Of a DNA stretch of 64,000 nucleotides, positions 41,146 to 53,079 are shown piece after piece. This DNA is from Pseudocercospora fijiensis CIRAD86. Lineage: Eukaryota; Ascomycota; Dothideomycetes; Mycosphaerellales; Mycosphaerellaceae. The stretch is taken from contig NW_006921536.1 of the NCBI RefSeq assembly GCF_000340215.1, forward strand, positions 2,519,016-2,583,015. The letters are read 5' to 3'. The position numbers and the translations under genes were made by a program. The notes beneath the pieces are model-generated. The model did no database searches. It was not told the origin of the DNA and saw nothing but the letters and a program-made list of their open reading frames with translations. Within the stretch, counting starts at the first letter, position 1; each line of letters begins with the position of its first letter.

Positions 41146-44100
41146 TCATTTATTCCCCGTCGTCGGGCTCGTAATCGACAAGCTCCCTATCCTCTGCGCA
41201 AGCGAATTGCCGACCGCATCAATAGCGCCCTTAGGATTCCGCAACGAGACCTCTTCTCTAGCAGAGTGTCTCCTGAACAAGCGTATGTCTGTAGCACTGT
41301 ACAGACCGTTCGGGCCTTGAAATGCCTCGCCTTCTTGTAAATAGATCCGACTCCATATCAGCGCATTGTACCATCCGATTGCAGCTGCTGTCCACTGGAA
41401 GCTGGCTGGTCCTCCGCCTGCTGGCTTGATGTCTCCTGTTTATATTGTCAGTGAGAGGATGGCAGAAATGGTGAGGGTGGCATGGCACTTACCTTCAGGC
41501 TTGAGAGGACCTTGTCCATCAGCTGTACGTGCTGCTTGGTACTGGGCGGATTGACGGGATTCTCTTGCGGACTCGAGCGATCGTTTTTCGCGACTTGTGT
41601 CGGGAAGGTGACTATCTTCGGAAGTGGAGTTTCTAGCGCTAGCGACATGTCGTCGTCTGAGCTCTGCTTCTTCGATGGTGTGCAGGATTTCTTCGAGCGG
41701 CGATTGCGAGACCCAGCTTTCTAGCCACTGTTGTGATGGTCGGAATGTCTGCGATGTGTTCATTGGGGTGGGTGTAGGCAAGCTTGTAGTGCTTGCTTTG
41801 CGGGTTGTCTCAATCAATAACGGCTGTTTCCCGCGCGCTCTTTCGCTAAGACGCACGTCGGGACCTGTCTCTGACATTGGTGAAGTCACAGCACTTTCTG
41901 CTTCACCATCGCCATCTTCATCTTCGTCGTCTCCTATGGCAAATCTTTGATCGTCATCGAGCTTTTCGTGTTCGGGCACGTTATGCAGAGACGCTGCTCT
42001 TGCATTCGCAGGCGTGCGAACATTATCAAACGAGGATTGTCGAGACGGACTACGAACCACAGCTGTGTCGCCACGCTCCTTGCGTTCAAGCGCTTGTCGA
42101 TCCAGCTCCGCCAAGGCATTATCAACAGTAAGATCGCGCAGGGCTTGAAAGCGGTGCTTGCTTGCTATCAAGACCTTCACAAACTGCGGGTTTTCTGGGC
42201 ATCGTCAGCAGGCACTCCAACACAGCATCAAACAAAGCATTGTCCAGATGAGTATTCATTTGCGGAGATCATGTCAAAGAATTCGAAGCTTGCTACGAAC
42301 AAGCCCCGGCTCCCTTCCAATCCATCACACAAAGAACCGCAACACGGATCTGGCGTGGGCGCCCTAGCACACCGCGCCCGCTCGAGTCTCTGAGACTCGG
42401 CAGAGGCAAGTGAGCTAGGCCTTCTCCCTCCAGACAAGCTCGACGCGGGAACCGAGAGACCGACCTTCGAAGTTGTTTTCGAGGATTGCATGGCATGCCT
42501 GCAACAACCCCTTCAGAACAACGTTGTTACCATCGTTTCTCAGCAAGTAGCCTGGCCGTGCCAACTTCTCGAAAATCCGCATGAGCTTGGACGAAGTTGC
42601 ACGCTCGAGATGCTTCTGGTATGGTGCGATGTTCTTGATGATGTCGATGCAGGGGCTGTATACTGGCTCCATGCGCTCCTCAGTAGTCAAAATGATATCG
42701 GCCATCGACTAAGGAAATGGTCAGCACAGCCCTTGCACTACTTCTGAGTCACTTACGCAAACGAGGAAGTCAGCATAAGAGCCATGGAAACTCTTAATTC
42801 GCATGACCTCAGGCAGAGAGTCCACGTGGAGGAAGGGTGCTCTCAGGTGGGTTGCGAAGACCCGGTCGGTGCTCAGGGACTGAAGGATGCACACGCTCAT
42901 GCGGACAACACCAAGCTTCGAGTTTGTCGTGTCGCGGATACCGTCCATGACATAGTAGAGCAGAATCACGAAGTAGTCCATCGCGATTCTGGTGTCGCAA
43001 AGGTATCGGCGGAACTTCTTATTGCACTGTACCATTTCCCAAAGGAAGCTCAGCATGTCCGGGGCCCACTCCACCTTATCGCTCTTAGGGATGAAGGACC
43101 TATTGGACGAGACCTGGTATATGTCAGCGATGGATGAATTGATGGTGCACTGCGGAGCTTCAATGTGCCTCGCCTCGACAAATGTGCACATACCGGTTGC
43201 TCGAGCACACGCTTGATGCCTCGATCAGTGAACTGGAAGTCGTCCGGACGAAACAGCGAGGCCATGGAGTTGCGGAAAAGATTCTTAACAGATTTGCCAT
43301 CCGGACCGAGTGGTGGAATGTAAACCATGCTGACAAGCAGATATTGAAGACAGGTGCTGACGAGGACCTTCTTATTGTCCCGTCGCGCCTCCCAATCAAT
43401 CATGGGGCTCCACACCGTGGGCTGGAATCGCATTACGGTGTTCAGCAAAGAGCAGTTAATTGCATTGATCATGCGCTGATTCAGTTGCGTCGTCAAATAT
43501 GTCAGAGCCTTGTTATCAGCCATGGCGACCTGGTCCGGACGAATATACATAGTGCGGCTTGCCAAGGTGAGCAGTAGCCGTGCGGTCTCGTACTGGTTCC
43601 GGAAATTGTCTGGTGTGCAATAAGGACTGGACCCGCTACCAACGCCGGAATGCCAGACTTTGAGCGTGATCTCCAGGTCTGGTGTGCCATCTTTGGTCTC
43701 TCGGCTCGGTAAGGTGAATCCGGCGAAGAACAGATATTTGGTGACAACATCAAGAAGTCTCTGACCCAGTGGTGGTCCAATCTCTTTATCTGCATCCTGA
43801 CGATCGTAGAGCACATTCGGACGAAGACCATCATAATGCTGGTTCGGCCGGGAATTCAAGCGGTCCCAGTTCAGATATGTCGGCCGCTGTGGCTGCCAGA
43901 AGAAGCGGTTGGCCCATTCTTGCATGTTCTCGGCTTCATGTATGAAAGGTATCACGCGGGTCAGGATGCGCATGCAATTGACAATCTGTCGATTGGTCAT
44001 GCTGGGTTGTTCTGGAAAGACATGTTGTGTCTGAAGCTGCTCCAATCGTGCGATGGTCACGTACAGCAAGGTAATCAAATTTCTCTTGGGCTCATGCATG

Positions 44101-44312
44101 AACTGGTAATCTGCGGCAACAATCTTCTGGTTTGGGTGTGTCCACAAGAGCTCCCGGATGTCGTTGGCTGCCCAGAAGCTGAAGACATCGTCGGCTGTCT
44201 CTGGGAGTGTCCACAACTCGTTCCATATTGGATGTGCAGAGTCGATATTGCGATTGTCCAAAAGCCGCGATACAGTCTGCTTGAAGGCGATCTTGCTTTC
44301 TGAGACACCCAT
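41146..44312 (-). CDS. HID1-family protein (dauer-formation protein 1 / Ftp105 type)
   Basis: Five exons, 44312-43194, 43113-42757, 42708-42465, 42194-41493 and 41435-41146, give 903 residues. Introns are 80, 48, 270 and 57 nt; the 270-nt one has a weak donor (GTCGGT) but joins NNFE to ENPQFVKVL as expected. HID1 proteins act at the Golgi in protein sorting; the fission yeast relative Ftp105 holds a deubiquitinase there. The start MGVSESK fits N-myristoylation (Gly2, Ser6), known for animal HID1. Conserved parts include FWAANDIRELLWTHPNQK, FFWQPQRPTYLNWDRLNSRP and DDFQFTDRGIKRVLEQPV. A Ser-rich acidic linker (DDEDEDGDGEAE) precedes the last segment, ASFQWTAAAIGWYNALIWSR. Confidence 0.87.
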
Positions 44313-45140
44313 TGTCGTGATTCGAGTAGGCGTGGTGTGGTATATCCAACTGGCTGTTCTCCGCAATGGCAATGCGCTCTGCTCTGTCTGGTCTGGAAGC
44401 GTTCGGTGTCGGATGGTATGCGTTGATAGCAGCGTCGTCCTGCTCGGGGTGTCTGTCCGGACGGCTCAATAGCTCGGCGGTTGGAAGTCAATGGGGACAG
44501 AAGGACAGGAGGGCTGTAGGCCGCTCAGGGAGGTGTTCGATGTGTGCGCGAGATGGTCGGTGGAGGCTCGGCGGGCATGGTGTGTTTGCTGTGCGCAGGT
44601 CTGGAGGCCGTCGCTTCCCCTATGGTGGCGGTGTCAGCACGTCTTTCTGCCTCTTTGCCAACAGAGCTTCTGACGGTCCGATGGTCTGTTGTGTGGGAAC
44701 AAGAGCGTCGCTGGTCGGTCGCCGAATGTTGTGCGCGCACATGCGTGGCTCGATGCTGCTGACTACTGCACTGACTCTGTCTGCCTCATTCATTGGCCGG
44801 GCCACCTTGTTGTGAAAGAAGTCGTGGCTAATGACCGTGTGTTCTACAGCAAGAAAATCATTCTGCTTAGTAGCTATCCACTGCTTGACAGAAGAGCCTC
44901 GCCTCAGAAGCACAACAACCATCTCTCTCTCAGCATCGTCCACAGAGGCATGGTATGGTATGGTATGCAGGTGGTATCCTCCGTCGTCCCCGCGACTTCT
45001 GGACCATCGCCGGAGCGCTGCAAAAAGAACAACATCACTCGGTCCACGCCCACGCCCACGCCCACGCCCTTCCGTCTCTCACTCGCCCAGCACAACGCAT
45101 CACCACCACTCCCATGCCACCGTAGACATCGCGCAGCATC
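44313..45140. promoter_or_regulatory. Divergent promoter between the HID1-family and CID/RGG genes
   Basis: About 830 bp between two start codons facing apart. It holds a small GGTAT repeat (about 44952-44969) and a CCACGC hexamer run (about 45043-45068). No extra gene recognised. Confidence 0.5.
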
Positions 45141-46700
45141 ATGGCGGCACACGCCAAGAACGTGCACCGTGACCCATCAGAAGGCATCGAAGCCGAGAAC
45201 GCTCTCATAGCACGGCAGTTGTTCACGAATTCCATGCACGCCAATGGCTTGACACAGGAGGAAGTCTATCGCCTCTGCGACCAGCTCGTCCTCACCTTCA
45301 ACATCTGCACGTCCGAGAATGTTCAGGTTGGTTCTTCGCATCACGCTCTCCTTACATCTCTTCTCAGTGCATAACTTACCGGTCTCGCTCGTCCCAGAAA
45401 TGCAAGAGCTTGATCATCAAGTACATCGTCTGCCACTCGAACATGCAGCTGGCCATCAAGACTTTCTTGAAGTATTTGACCGACATGGCCACAGCATACT
45501 ACCCCATGCCGGAGGGCTTCACGCTTCTGGAACCAATGGACGACAAATTCGAGCAATACAGAGCACTCGGAGTCACAGCAACCGGCCATCCTGTGCAACG
45601 TCCGTACACATCCATGCAGCGACTACACATCCTCTACGTCGTGCACGATGTCATGGCCACTCTTCGGGGCTGGATCAGAGACAGCACTGATGCTCCCGCG
45701 AAGCTGCAAGTGAAGCATTTCGATGGCGCCGTGAAAGCTTTCAAGGATCACGTGCCCACGCTAGTAGCTTTCGTCGCTGCCCGCAATCTGTTTCCCGCCG
45801 ACAACGCACTGCAAAGGCTCAACAAGCTCATTAACCAGTGGGAAACGATGTCGTGGTTCAATGAGGACGAGCTCGTGGAAGTGCGCAAAGTCGTGGATAC
45901 TGCCAGGGATACCGACCACAAAGATCTCGTCAAGCAGTACCGCGAAGACAATCAGCGCAAGCTCGCCGAAGGGCAGACACCATCAAATACCAGCGATATT
46001 GCCGCAACTGCCACATCCCGCCAGGAGAAGTCAGATGTCGACCCACATCCCATCATCCTGCCCAAGCGCCACGGAGTCAAGGACAATCCAGAAGCGCCAT
46101 GGCACAGGCTTCCTGCCGCCAACGGTCTGTACATGAAGAACACGCGCGGCTACCCACTCAAGGCTGCAGCGTTCCCAAAGGGCGGCTACGAGGTAGAGGG
46201 CGGTGGTAAGAGCGGCATTTGCACGAGCATTCGAACCGCCCGCTGACGGTTTCCCAGGCAAAGAAGCTAGCCCAGACCTGGAGAAGGACATCAAGCACCT
46301 GCACCGTGAGATGCTCCACTGCTTCGACGAGTTTACCGCGCCCGACTCCGTCCTAGACATCGATCCAATGGGCAACAAGATCTGGAAGGACCCCGACCGC
46401 GACCAGCGCAACTACTGGGGCTTCACGGAGGAGGGCGTCAAGAAGGCCAAGGCAAATCGGAAGAAGTTCCGCGAAACCGCGACCGGCTACGCAGACGTCG
46501 CGCCACTTCAATCAGGTCCCCTCGGCGCAATGAACGACATCAATGCCGCCGTAGCGCGAGCCCAGGAGCTGGCGGCAAGCCGCGCCGGCGGAGGCCGTGG
46601 TCGTGGCGGCCGTGGTGGATGGCGCGGAGGCCGCGGAGGAGACCGCGGTGGTCGTGGAGGCTGGCGTGGTGGTCGCGGAGGACGCGGCACCTTCTACTAG
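45141..46700 (+). CDS. CID-domain RNA-processing protein with RGG tail
   Basis: Three exons, 45141-45326, 45398-46205 and 46258-46700, with introns of 71 and 52 nt (the second has CTGAC and CCCAG), encode 478 residues. The first 165 residues form an all-helical unit resembling a CTD-interacting domain (KCKSLIIKYIVCHSNMQLAI, LHILYVVHDVMATLRG, FKDHVPTLVAFVA), which reads the phosphorylated tail of RNA polymerase II. The middle contains LYMKNTRGYPLKAAAFPKGG and, near the end, DPMGNKIWKDPDRDQRNYWG. The last 40 residues are GRGRGGRGGWRGGRGG-type RGG repeats, typical RNA-binding and arginine-methylation targets. The role is inferred as nuclear, in transcription-coupled RNA processing. The exact orthologue is uncertain. 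Confidence 0.75.
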
Positions 46701-46799
46701 TGGTTGTAATACCGTCGCCAATGTACAAATAGGTGTAAAATAGCATGAAAGCGGACGACAACTCCCGCCCAAAAGCACGATTTCAAGCAGCCCCTCTCC

Positions 46800-47900
46800 C
46801 GTTCCAAGTGCTACTGAGCTCTTCGCGTCACTTCTAGTGCAAGGAGGGTACGCTTCAATTCGAGAAGCACGCCGGTCGTGAGTAGATGCGAAGGTCGACA
46901 TTTTGTGCGGACTCCGAACTCCGAGAAAGCTGAAACTCATGCAGTCAGCCGGGTTGTAGGCCCTTCCTATGACCTATCGCATAAGAAAGACACCTTTTCA
47001 ATCGAGCATGACAAGACCATCAAGTTCACAGTAAAGTCTGACGCTCTCCTCCTCAAAACGGACATTGTGTTCTTCGCGTCACTTCTGGTAGGGGGCCGGG
47101 ACGAGACGCGTGAGGAGGTATTCAAGTCACCAGATTCATTCAGCTCATGTCATTTTCTGGCCTTTTGAGACGACGACTATCACTCTCCCTCTCCAAGTGC
47201 TACTGAGCCCTTCGCGTTAGGAAAGCAAGCCTAGATTTTGGAAGCGAGCGAGCCTGACGTGTTCAGGTCTGTACTTCTGGGCCGGGTTTGGACCCGGAGA
47301 ACACTACCGCTCTGCTTCTTCAGCTGGTACTGAGCTCCTCGCGTTACATCTGATATGAGGAGAGCATCTCTAGACTCTGGAAGCAATCAGTCACGAGGGA
47401 CAGTCCTTTGAATTTGGAGCTGATTTGGACTTGGAGACCGCTTCCGCTCATGTAGATGGCAGTATATCACGCTCTCTGCCTCGTTTCTCGTACCGCCTAG
47501 ATCAACGTAGAGCGCGGAAGGAAGCGAGCGTGAGACTGAGTTTAGGTCACTAAATTGAGGTTGATCGAGCTCTGGAATGGCTAGAGCTCGCGCATTGGGC
47601 AGTATGATACGCTGTCTGGCTCGTGTCTCGCAACTTCCGGGCCCATGTATAGTGTGGAAGCGAGCGAGCGTGAGAAGGTGTTGAGATCTCAGGCCAAATG
47701 CGATGAAGCTCGCGCAGATGGCAGTACACTACGCCGTCTAAATCAGTTCTTGTCCCTCTAGATCGGCTTGGAGGGCGAGAAGAGTCCAGGTCAGCAAATT
47801 TAAGCGAAGTCTGGATGCCTAGAAGATGAGTGCTCGCGCAGATGATAGGCGACTATGCGACCTGGCTCGTTCCTCGCATCTAATAGACCGAAGAAAAGCG
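46800..47900. repeat. Degenerate repeats, no gene
   Basis: Two interleaved families. The first has the core TACTGAGCTCTTCGCGT(CACTTCT) near 46810, 47070 (partial), 47203 and 47330. The second starts GCAGTATATCACGCTCTCTG, has GGAAGCGAGCGAGCGTGAG about 70 bp later, and recurs near 47460, 47600, 47722 and 47842 with spacing of about 120-135 bp. Copies are perhaps 60-75 percent alike by eye. The DNA lacks the RIP signature. No open frame spans it. Confidence 0.6.
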
Positions 47901-47974
47901 TGGAAGCGAGATAGAGGAGATATCTATGCCATCTGGCCAGGCTTCTTCCTTGTTCTTCATCGGAAGTAGAGGTT

Positions 47975-48781
47975 CTACTCCCGCTTCACCTCGTTGACGG
48001 GACCAGTATAAACGAACCTGGCGCTGACCACATAATTGATTGCCGCTATCGTCGACACACCAGCGAACATTACCGAGCTCCAATTGAAGTTCTGTGCCGT
48101 CACCGGCTGCATCAAAGGCCAGAAGTCAAAGAATAGGATCGGTGTGATGAATATCAGCGATAGGATGTTGATGAGCATTCCCCATTTGCCCAGTGACCAT
48201 CTTCGTGGCGGCAAGTTCGGGCCTAAGATCCTTCTGCTCACGGCGCAGCTGATGGTCATCAGATAGCTGAAAAGTACCGAGACCGAGGCGAGAGAGTTGA
48301 AGGCATTGAGAGCCACGCTCGATCCGATGTTGATGAGTGCTAGAAGGCAGGTGATTATGAAGGTGACGACGATGGCCGGTATAGGAATGTCCCACTTCCG
48401 TGGCACTTTCGAGATCCATGAAGACCCGGGTAGACCGCCATCGCGAGCGAATGCCCTGCTCTCAATTTAGCGGGACAAATCAAGAAGGTCCATGATTTCC
48501 ACTCACCACAGCTGTTGAGAGGCTGCTGTTAGTTGGCTCACACAGCTTACCGATAGAAGAATGATCATGATGGCGACCATGACACTTGTTCCGGCCTGGC
48601 TACCAGTTGCCTTATAGAACAGTGAGCCAATAAAGGGCTCGATAGCGGTGCTTTCAAGCATCTCCGTTGGGTGTTCCGCTTTCAGTGCTCTCGGATAGAA
48701 TTGTACCCCGAGAGAAGTCCGTAGGCTTCGTGCATGGTCCAAGGATGGGCAGACGCCGCAAGTGCAGACATCAAGTGGCAA
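47975..48781 (-). pseudogene. C-terminal half of an APC-family amino acid/GABA permease
   Basis: The right-hand piece (48781 down to about 48507) ends with a membrane helix, SVMVAIMIILLSVSCVSQLTAASQQLW. A short intron with GTGAGT follows. The next piece reads ARDGGLPGSSWISKVPRKWD, as in fungal GABA/choline permeases, then helices PAIVVTFIITCLLALINIG, FSYLMTISCAV, LINILSLIFITPILFF and a last helix, ending NEVKRE. Upstream of about 48720 resemblance is lost and no N-terminal six helices are found in the next 500 bp. A transporter of half length would not work, so I call it a 5'-truncated relic. Confidence 0.65.
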
Positions 48782-50223
48782 TAGCCTATGTGTAAGCAGG
48801 TTGCATGCATGACCGGCTCAAATCGCAAGCCTTCCCAAGCAGAGGTCATGATCGGCCATACCAGCGTTAGATGTGGTATGTGCCGCCAAGGACGCGTAAT
48901 GTTAGGGGTAGATCTAAGTACCTCAAGCCGTATATATCAGTACTCTCAAAAGTGACACCACCTTCCAATCTCGCTCGGCCATGGTTTGCATACTCGACTC
49001 TTCATATGAACTGCAGTGACGTGGGATGCAGTCTGTATTCTTGGCGACGTTGTTGCTGCCAAGCATTTTTGAGTTCGGATCTGCCGAGGAACAACTTGTC
49101 AACAAGTGTGGAAGAATGCAATATCAACTTCATCATCGCGACTTCACCCTTTATTCCCCATTCGAGCATTATATCCGTCTCCACGACTTCACGAGAGCTA
49201 GAGCCAAGGACCGCGTCGTTTGCCCGGACTCGGCAGCGCATTTGCTAATGAAGATTACACGGTATCTGCGCGCCCTCGAACATGCTGAAAGCACCTCTTC
49301 TTGAGGCTTTTGAAGACCTCTGCGGATGATGGCGTCAAGAACGAGCGATATATGTATGCGGCTCAACGACTGAAGGACTTCAGCGAAGGTTATGGCAGGT
49401 CATGTTGCAGTGCTGGACAGCACTTGCGGACCTTCTACTGACTGCCACTTCCGCGGGAACGACTGGCGCGCGCTGAGAAGTGCCAAGAAGCATTCAACGA
49501 CTCCAGTCGGCGGCCACGATGCAACATACTAGCGAGGGGTGAAGTGTGACTGACGAAACCCCGGATATAGATACGACTCTCTATTAGTTCTAAGGTGAGC
49601 TCGTTGTATCCATACAAGGCGGAGTTACCGGATACGCTGATATCTTACCCGCAACCCGCCAAGTTGCTTAATTAGCCTTGATATTCCTCGGAAGGCTCGG
49701 ATATGATGATATCCTAGTATACCGTATCCGGGTATACCCGATGTATATATAATTGTACAAGGTCTGGATCTTGAGGAGGCTGTGCATCCACCTCCCTAGA
49801 TGATTCGGACCCCGTTTGGACAAGGCCCCAGACTCATTCTATTGGCGAATATGCCAAGCGACATACATATATTCTAGGACACCTCGACAGAATGGGACTC
49901 TCTTGCCTAGCCTTTTATTCCGTTCCAAAAGGCGTGAAGTCCATGGAGTGGATCAAATTGGCTCTTGACCCCAGGACCGGTCGGAACAGGCAGCCCATGC
50001 TGCAGATCGTTGGAGACCGGTCGAAAAGCCCTTTTATACATACCCTTGGGTTCGCCCCGCCCATAGTTCTACTGCCTGTAGTAAGGCTGTAACCCCAGTC
50101 TCGAAATAGCATTTACTATCTGCATATATTACAACACGAGCCTGCGCTCGAAGGTAGTTTCTCATCAGAATTGAAGATTCTCCCTGACTTTCCTCATTCT
50201 CATCTGCAATATCCAGAACCATC
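48782..50223. other. Intergenic, no gene recognised
   Basis: About 1.4 kb. The stretch 49600-49770 has several GATATC/GTATACC-type palindromic words (GATATGATGATATC, CCGTATCCGGGTATACC) and could be a relic of a small mobile element. The last 300 bp should contain the promoter of the LysM gene. Confidence 0.45.
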
Positions 50224-50842
50224 ATGATGCAGTTCACTATCTTCACCTTGGGCGCACTCGCGGCCTCTGCTGTCTGCTCACCCCTCGCTATGCCAGCCGC
50301 TGTCGCTGGTGAGCTTGAGACGCGTCAAGCGAACAACTGCACTGGGTACTATTCGGACTTATCCGGATACGTAAGTGAATGTGTTATTGACCATTCTGAA
50401 CCTAGCTAATGTTGTCCAGGTCTGCACTGTGCGCCCATACGACTGCTCGGCCTTCTACACTGTCCAGCCTTCGGACACTTGCCTCAGCATTGGCAAGGTT
50501 TTCAACAACTTCACACTCACACAATTCTACAAGTGGAACCCATCTATCGGCCAGACCTGCTCTGGTCTTCAGGCCTATGTTCCGGTCTGCATAAACACAC
50601 CCTGGTACCACTACACTCCTCCGGTTCAGCCCCCCTTCGGCACTCACTGGACACCCGACCAAACTCCTGTCCCGACTATGCCAAACGTCATCTCCAGCTG
50701 CCAGATCTTTGAACTCGTCGAGCCCGGCAAGCCCGTTGTTGCTCTGGCTGCAGAGAACGGTTTCGACCAGAGCAAGTTCGCAGAGTGGAATGGCGGTGCA
50801 ACGACTGCTTGGGCTTCTTACTGGGCTTGCGTGAAGGCTTAG
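50224..50842 (+). CDS. Secreted LysM-domain protein, effector candidate
   Basis: Two exons, 50224-50370 and 50420-50842, with a 49-nt intron (GTAAGT, GCTAAT, CCAG), encode 189 residues. The N terminus MMQFTIFTLGALAASAVCS is a signal peptide; ATG 50227 is an alternative start. A LysM domain follows (FYTVQPSDTCLSIGKVFN, FYKWNPSIGQTCSGLQ, YVPVCINTP), with the Cys pattern of fungal LysM proteins. After a Pro-rich linker a second, weaker LysM-like unit reads CQIFELVEPGKPVVALAAEN, then FAEWNG and WACVKA; it lacks the usual DTC and GxxC cysteines. LysM binds chitin oligomers. In plant pathogens small secreted forms shield hyphae or hide chitin from the host. That role is an inference here. Confidence 0.85.
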
Positions 50843-51126
50843 TTGAGCAGCTTTCACGAAGTGGACCCAAGTACATCTGTTGCGAGTGAGGTCTTTAAGA
50901 TACGAGTATAGCGGCGGAGTTGGGAAATCATACATGACTGGTAACGACCAAGCTAGAAAGATTTGGAGACAGAAGCATATAAGCAAAGAATGAACATGGA
51001 TTAAAAAGTCAATTGCAATATCCGTCGTTCGTGTGTCTGTGTATTCACCTGTTGTGCCGATTGCGGACGCCAAGCTCAATTCAGGAGATTGCAGTGGCCT
51101 TTTGCACGCCCACTTCTATCTCCCAT

Positions 51127-51192
51127 CAGACCCTTGCTAAGAGCGCACGAGCCACCGGTTTATTTATAAACCCCTTGCGTAGCAAGGGTCTG
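51127..51192. repeat. 13-bp inverted repeat at the edge of the transposon block
   Basis: CAGACCCTTGCTA at 51127-51139 is repeated inverted as TAGCAAGGGTCTG at 51180-51192. A second small palindrome, CCCTTGC/GCAAGGG, lies inside the right part (about 51172-51188). The change from normal to RIP-type DNA follows at about 51240. It could be a transposon end or a transcript hairpin. Confidence 0.7.
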
Positions 51193-51704
51193 ACAGCAAA
51201 AGTACCGATCGGGCCAGATCCAAGATCCCTAATTTGCGATATTGTATATAACGCGATATATATTAATATTTTGTAATAAGGACGTAGAGTAGGCGATCGG
51301 ATTTCATTCTACCTAAAAATTATGTTAATACGACGTTAGGTTGTTGTATTATAGTCTATAAGCCGAAGGCACTGCCTAGCTAAAAGCCGGCTTTAGTAAC
51401 AGACTTAGTCTTACTAAAAACACCTATTTTAAAACATCGCCTAATCGACATATAAACACTTAGAGGCCCTAGCGCTGCTAATTTTATAATAATCCCCGTT
51501 TAGCATATATATATACGACAATATAGTATTATATTATATCTAGATAGCGGAGGTTACTCTAAGCTGCGTGCTAAGACTTAGCTTTATCGACTTTATATAT
51601 ATTTCTAGTCCGTGCGTCTTTATATATTTGCTGCAGTTAGACGCGCCGCTCGCGGGCACTAGTCGCTACTATTACAATCTATTCCTTCGACGCCGTCGCT
51701 ATTA

Positions 51705-51800
51705 ATCTAGTCGCAATAATCTAGTCGTAATAATCTAGCATTCAATCTAGTATTTAATCTAGCATTCAATCTAGTATTTAATCTAGCATTTAATCTAGCG
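51705..51800. repeat. Short tandem repeats of about 13 bp (AATCTAGCATTCA type)
   Basis: About seven units of AATCTAG followed by CATTC, TATTT, TCGTAAT or similar stand in a row, partly alternating (CATTC, TATTT). Part of the difference is C-to-T in CpA, so the array was RIP-mutated along with the element. Confidence 0.75.
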
Positions 51801-51814
51801 ATAATATCGGACGA

Positions 51815-53079
51815 TAGCGATACTATTATAGCCGATATAGACGATAAGCCGCTACTAATAGAGCCTTCTAGCTTGCCTATACTACTATAGCAATATAATG
51901 CATTCGATACGAGCGAGCTCGGCTTAGCGCTACTATTAGACTAGCTTATAGACATAGTAGCAGAATATAGCCTCGTAGAATATAGCCTCGTAGAATATAG
52001 CCCTTACTAGACGAGCGAGCTTTTAGCGTTACTATTAGACTAGCTTAAAGATATAGCAGCAGAATACGGCCTTCCGATAGCGCTAGCTCTAGTTATTCTA
52101 ACCTGCTAAGAGCGCCGTATAGGTCTACGCGCTAACGTCGCGCTACCTATTATCGAGGAAGAAGAGGAGGAAATAGATAAAGATAATTACGAGACTAAGG
52201 ATTAGGATAATAAGATAAGCGATAATAAGGTCGAAGCTAAAGCCGCTAGTACTAAAGGTAGCTAGTTCTTTCGACTAGAAGATAAAGGAGACTTCTTAGA
52301 TAATAATAATAATGTCGAGCCTTAGATTGTCGGTACTACTCGCCCTAGCACCGCTCGGAAGCGCTAGTTTCTAGCTAGTTTAGCAGCTAAGAAGAAGAAG
52401 AAGAAGCGTAAGAGTCTAAAGACTCTACCGTAGAAGTATACTAATATTATAGACCTGCTAAACTACGAGTACCTTACTGCGCTAAAGCTGCTCTTAATAT
52501 AGGTAGGAGATCTAGGAACAAAGATATAGCGCCGTCGTATCGATAAGATTATCGATGTCTTCTCCTTCGAGGGTCTCGTAAGTACTCGTAGGCTCCGTTC
52601 TAAGTTGAAGAGGCTCGTTAGCAAGAAATTCTTTAACTAGTACGATCCGGACTCTACTATCGATAGACAAGAGAAGCTAAGTGAGATAGACAAAGTTATT
52701 AAAGATATAGCGCTAACTTAGTATAGTGTCTTATAGGGTTTGCTTCCTAATAAGCGCTATACCGCTAAAGATATCGCTAAGAAAGATTAACCTAGTATCC
52801 GAGACAAATTTAGCCGCTAGAAGAAGCGCATCGCTACGATTACGTAGATCGTTGCTCGATCGATTTTATTAAAGAAGGCGTCCTAGTTTAGCAAGTCCTT
52901 TAGGCTGTTCCTATATACTAGTAGTATTAAGCGACGAGTCGTCGATGTCCTTAGTACGATAGGTCTTTGTCCTGCCTATCGTATACTGTAGCGGCTAGCG
53001 AGGAAGACTGCTCGTACTAACCGAGAACGGGCAGTTAAGATGTTTATTAAGGGTAGATATGTGATCGTATACGACAACT
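51815..53079 (+). pseudogene. 5' part of the DUF6589-like gene
   Basis: The frame, broken by TAG/TAA, begins with two similar segments of about 80 bp around 51930 and 52010 (LALLLD-stop-L, AEY). An acidic stretch (IIEEEEEEIDKDNYE) and a Lys-rich one (AAKKKKKKRKSLKTLP) follow, then a basic helical part (SFEGLVSTRRLRSKLKRLV, KRRVVDVLSTIGLCPAYR). It reaches VIVYDN, where the retrotransposon is inserted. The VxxxDNFN-type motif at this place, continued after the insert, is what suggests DUF6589, a fungal family of unknown function. Confidence 0.5.

Noticed and set aside
44075..44491. Overlapping frames at the HID1 start
   Set aside because: They are out of frame with the HID1 exon, which has conserved motifs from MGVSESK onward.
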